The position numbers and the translations under genes were made by a program. The notes under the pieces are model-generated. The model searched no databases. It was given only the letters and a program-made list of their open reading frames with translations, and was not told the origin of the DNA. From the NCBI GenBank assembly GCA_036652735.1, contig JAVVVI010000037.1, positions 1 to 15,801 on the forward strand: DNA of 15,801 nucleotides, in the 5' to 3' direction. The DNA comes from JAGOGN01 sp036652735. GTDB taxonomy: Bacteria; Bacillota; Clostridia; Lachnospirales; Lachnospiraceae. How positions within the stretch are numbered: position 1 is the stretch's first letter; each line of letters opens with the position of its first letter. Below, one piece after another: positions 14,268-15,801 of this stretch.

Positions 14268-15356
14268 ATGAATTTAATTACAATTAAGGATTTGCATTCC
14301 GGTATGGTCACTGCAGAAGCAGTCCGCACAAAAACCGGACAAATCATTGTTAAAAAGAATATCACATTGACCAATCAGCTGATTCATCACCTTGATTATT
14401 ATGGAATTCCCAGCGTTGCAATTGTATCAGAAGAAAAGAAACCTGCCATTAGTGTAATGCCAGTTACTTCTGATATTATTCCATACCACAAAAGTATGCG
14501 CAACAATATTGAATCCAAACATTTTGAGAAGAAATTTATAGAGAAGATTGAACATTTAAAAATGAATATGAATGATGTGATTGTTCGAAATGAACCAACG
14601 CTTCAGGAAGATCTTCTTTCTGACACCGTTCGTTTAATTAATGATTTATCTTCTGCCGTTGATCTCTTTGATATGTTGCACACAATTCGCAAGCTCGACG
14701 ATTCTACTTACGCACATTGTATCAATGTGGCAATTATTTGTCGAATGATGGGACAATGGCTTCATTTTTCGTCTTCAGATACCGATGCACTTACCCTTGC
14801 AGGACTGCTTCATGATATTGGAAAATGCAATGTTCCTTCTTCCATTATCCATAAACCTTCTGCACTCACCTCTGAAGAGTATAATATTGTGAAACAACAT
14901 TCTCAAAACAGTTATTCTATACTAAAAGATCTTCCTCTTGATCCACGCATTCGCCGTGCTGCACTTATGCACCATGAACGTGGTGATGGAAGTGGCTATC
15001 CTACCGGTCTTGTTGCTAATGATTTGGATGATTTTGCCGTTATTGTCTCTATTGCGGACGTATATGATGCCATGACTTCCAATCGCTGCTATCGAAATGC
15101 GCTCTGCCCTTTTGAAGTTATTGCAACGTTTGAGAAAGAAGGTTTTCAAAAATATAAGCCTCAATTTGTAACCACCTTTTTGGAACATATTGTGGATACC
15201 TACATGAACAACCGGGTTATGCTGAATGATGGTTCCTTTTGTAAAATTGTACTTAAGAACCGAATCAATTTTTCATGTCCTACTGTATATTCAGAGGATC
15301 ACCAGTTTATTGATTTAAGCCAGCATCCGGATTTATATATTCAGGCAATTGTCTGA
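14268..15356 (+). CDS. HD-GYP domain protein, putative c-di-GMP phosphodiesterase
   Basis: A 362-aa cytoplasmic protein without membrane segments. The N-terminal ~60 residues (IKDLHSGMVTAEAVRTKTGQ) resemble the DUF3391-like region found before many HD-GYP domains. The catalytic domain (about 140-320) keeps the metal-binding set: His150, His182-Asp183 in LLHDIGK, His211, His235-His236 and Asp264 in SIADVYDAMTSNRCYR. The defining HHERGDGSGYPTGL is at 235-248. An intact site predicts hydrolysis of cyclic di-GMP, possibly of another cyclic dinucleotide. It is divergent from the fatty-acid operon and 18 nt ahead of the DUF1292 gene. No receiver domain is present, so the input signal is unknown. 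Confidence 0.92.
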   Translation: MNLITIKDLHSGMVTAEAVRTKTGQIIVKKNITLTNQLIHHLDYYGIPSVAIVSEEKKPAISVMPVTSDIIPYHKSMRNNIESKHFEKKFIEKIEHLKMNMNDVIVRNEPTLQEDLLSDTVRLINDLSSAVDLFDMLHTIRKLDDSTYAHCINVAIICRMMGQWLHFSSSDTDALTLAGLLHDIGKCNVPSSIIHKPSALTSEEYNIVKQHSQNSYSILKDLPLDPRIRRAALMHHERGDGSGYPTGLVANDLDDFAVIVSIADVYDAMTSNRCYRNALCPFEVIATFEKEGFQKYKPQFVTTFLEHIVDTYMNNRVMLNDGSFCKIVLKNRINFSCPTVYSEDHQFIDLSQHPDLYIQAIV

Positions 15357-15374
15357 TCCAAGAAAGGAAATATT

Positions 15375-15704
15375 ATGAATATGAATGAACAAAAAGATGC
15401 CACAACACCGGAAACAGATGAGGACATTGTTGTAACACTTGAATTAGACGATGGTTCCGAAGTAGAATGCGAAATTATTACGATTTTTGATTTTAAGGAA
15501 AAAAGTTATATTGTTCTCATACCGATTACAGAAGAGGATGAGGATGAAGATTCTGAAAGCGAGATTTTTATTTACAGTTATGCTGAGGATGAGGAAGGAA
15601 ATCCGGTCCTTACCAACATTGAAGATGATGATGAATATGAACAAGTTACCGAACACTTTGATGAACTCCTTGATGAAGAAGAATTTGAAGACATGGACCG
15701 CTAA
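15375..15704 (+). CDS. DUF1292 family acidic protein (YrzB-like)
   Basis: A 109-aa very acidic protein. The DUF1292 core is visible as VVTLELDDGSEVECEIITIFDFKEKSYIVLIP followed by an acidic stretch and EIFIYSYAEDEEGNPVLTNIEDDDEYEQVTEHFDELL. The family is widespread in Firmicutes (YrzB in Bacillus) and has no established biochemical function. AAAGGA lies about 6-9 nt before the ATG, and the gene follows the HD-GYP gene by 18 nt, so the two are probably cotranscribed. Whether this pairing means more than shared transcription is unknown. Confidence 0.88.
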   Translation: MNMNEQKDATTPETDEDIVVTLELDDGSEVECEIITIFDFKEKSYIVLIPITEEDEDEDSESEIFIYSYAEDEEGNPVLTNIEDDDEYEQVTEHFDELLDEEEFEDMDR

Positions 15705-15769
15705 TCTTATGGGTTCCACTTATTTATAAAAACGCTCCCAGGTTATTCCCAATGGCATTAAGTTAAGAA

Positions 15770-15801
15770 ATCTCACATCACAGTAAAATGTGGTGTGGGA
15801 T
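15770..15801 (+). terminator. Candidate terminator hairpin, cut by the window end
   Basis: ATCTCACATCACA (15770-15782) pairs with TGTGGTGTGGGAT (15789-15801) over 13 positions, 11 Watson-Crick and two G-U, around a 6-nt loop. It lies 66 nt after the DUF1292 stop. The T-tract that would confirm a rho-independent terminator would be outside the window. The remaining bases between 15705 and 15769 show nothing recognisable. Confidence 0.5.

Overview
The window looks like a chromosomal piece of a low-GC, Gram-positive anaerobe, most likely a clostridium of the Lachnospiraceae type. The reasons are AT-rich DNA, strong AGGAGG-type ribosome sites, an FMN-dependent FabK as the only enoyl reductase, a clostridial/streptococcal fatty-acid gene order, and a DUF1292 gene. 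I see no rRNA, tRNA, CRISPR array, transposase or phage gene. The placement is inferred from gene content, not from a search.

Left part (1-3587). A RluA-family pseudouridine synthase is preceded by a possible 10-codon leader. It converges on a small metal/redox locus: a CxxC mini-thioredoxin and a COG0523 (CobW-like) GTPase on the minus strand, divergent from an ArsR-family repressor and a COG0701/DUF318 permease on the plus strand. The 133-nt space between them holds two face-to-face sigma-A promoters. Each has its -35 box inside a copy of the same roughly 20-bp imperfect palindrome (16 of 20 positions identical), so one ArsR-like repressor probably controls all four genes.

Middle part (3584-5921). 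A minus-strand unit traX - DUF5662 - trpS starts at a TTGAAA-17-TATAAT promoter. trpS and the permease gene overlap tail to tail by four bases. A strong hairpin within the last codons of trpS may terminate the permease transcript.

Fatty-acid part (5991-14098). A tightly packed minus-strand operon acpP - fabK - fabD - fabG - fabF - accB - fabZ - accC - accDA supplies ACP, the elongation cycle and a full acetyl-CoA carboxylase. The two carboxyltransferase subunits are one fused 562-aa protein. fabH and a fabT-type regulator, which lead comparable operons, are absent here. Even so, the operon promoter carries a FabT-like TTTGAT-A-ATCAAA operator over its -10/start region. Several computed start codons in this operon should be moved inward (acpP, fabK, fabG, accB) to fit the ribosome sites.

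Right part (14181-15801). Divergent from acpP, an HD-GYP phosphodiesterase gene with its own TTGACT-17-TATACT promoter is followed by a DUF1292 gene. The window ends on a 13-bp hairpin that may be their terminator. The shared 240-nt region also holds a 10-bp perfect inverted repeat that neither promoter explains.
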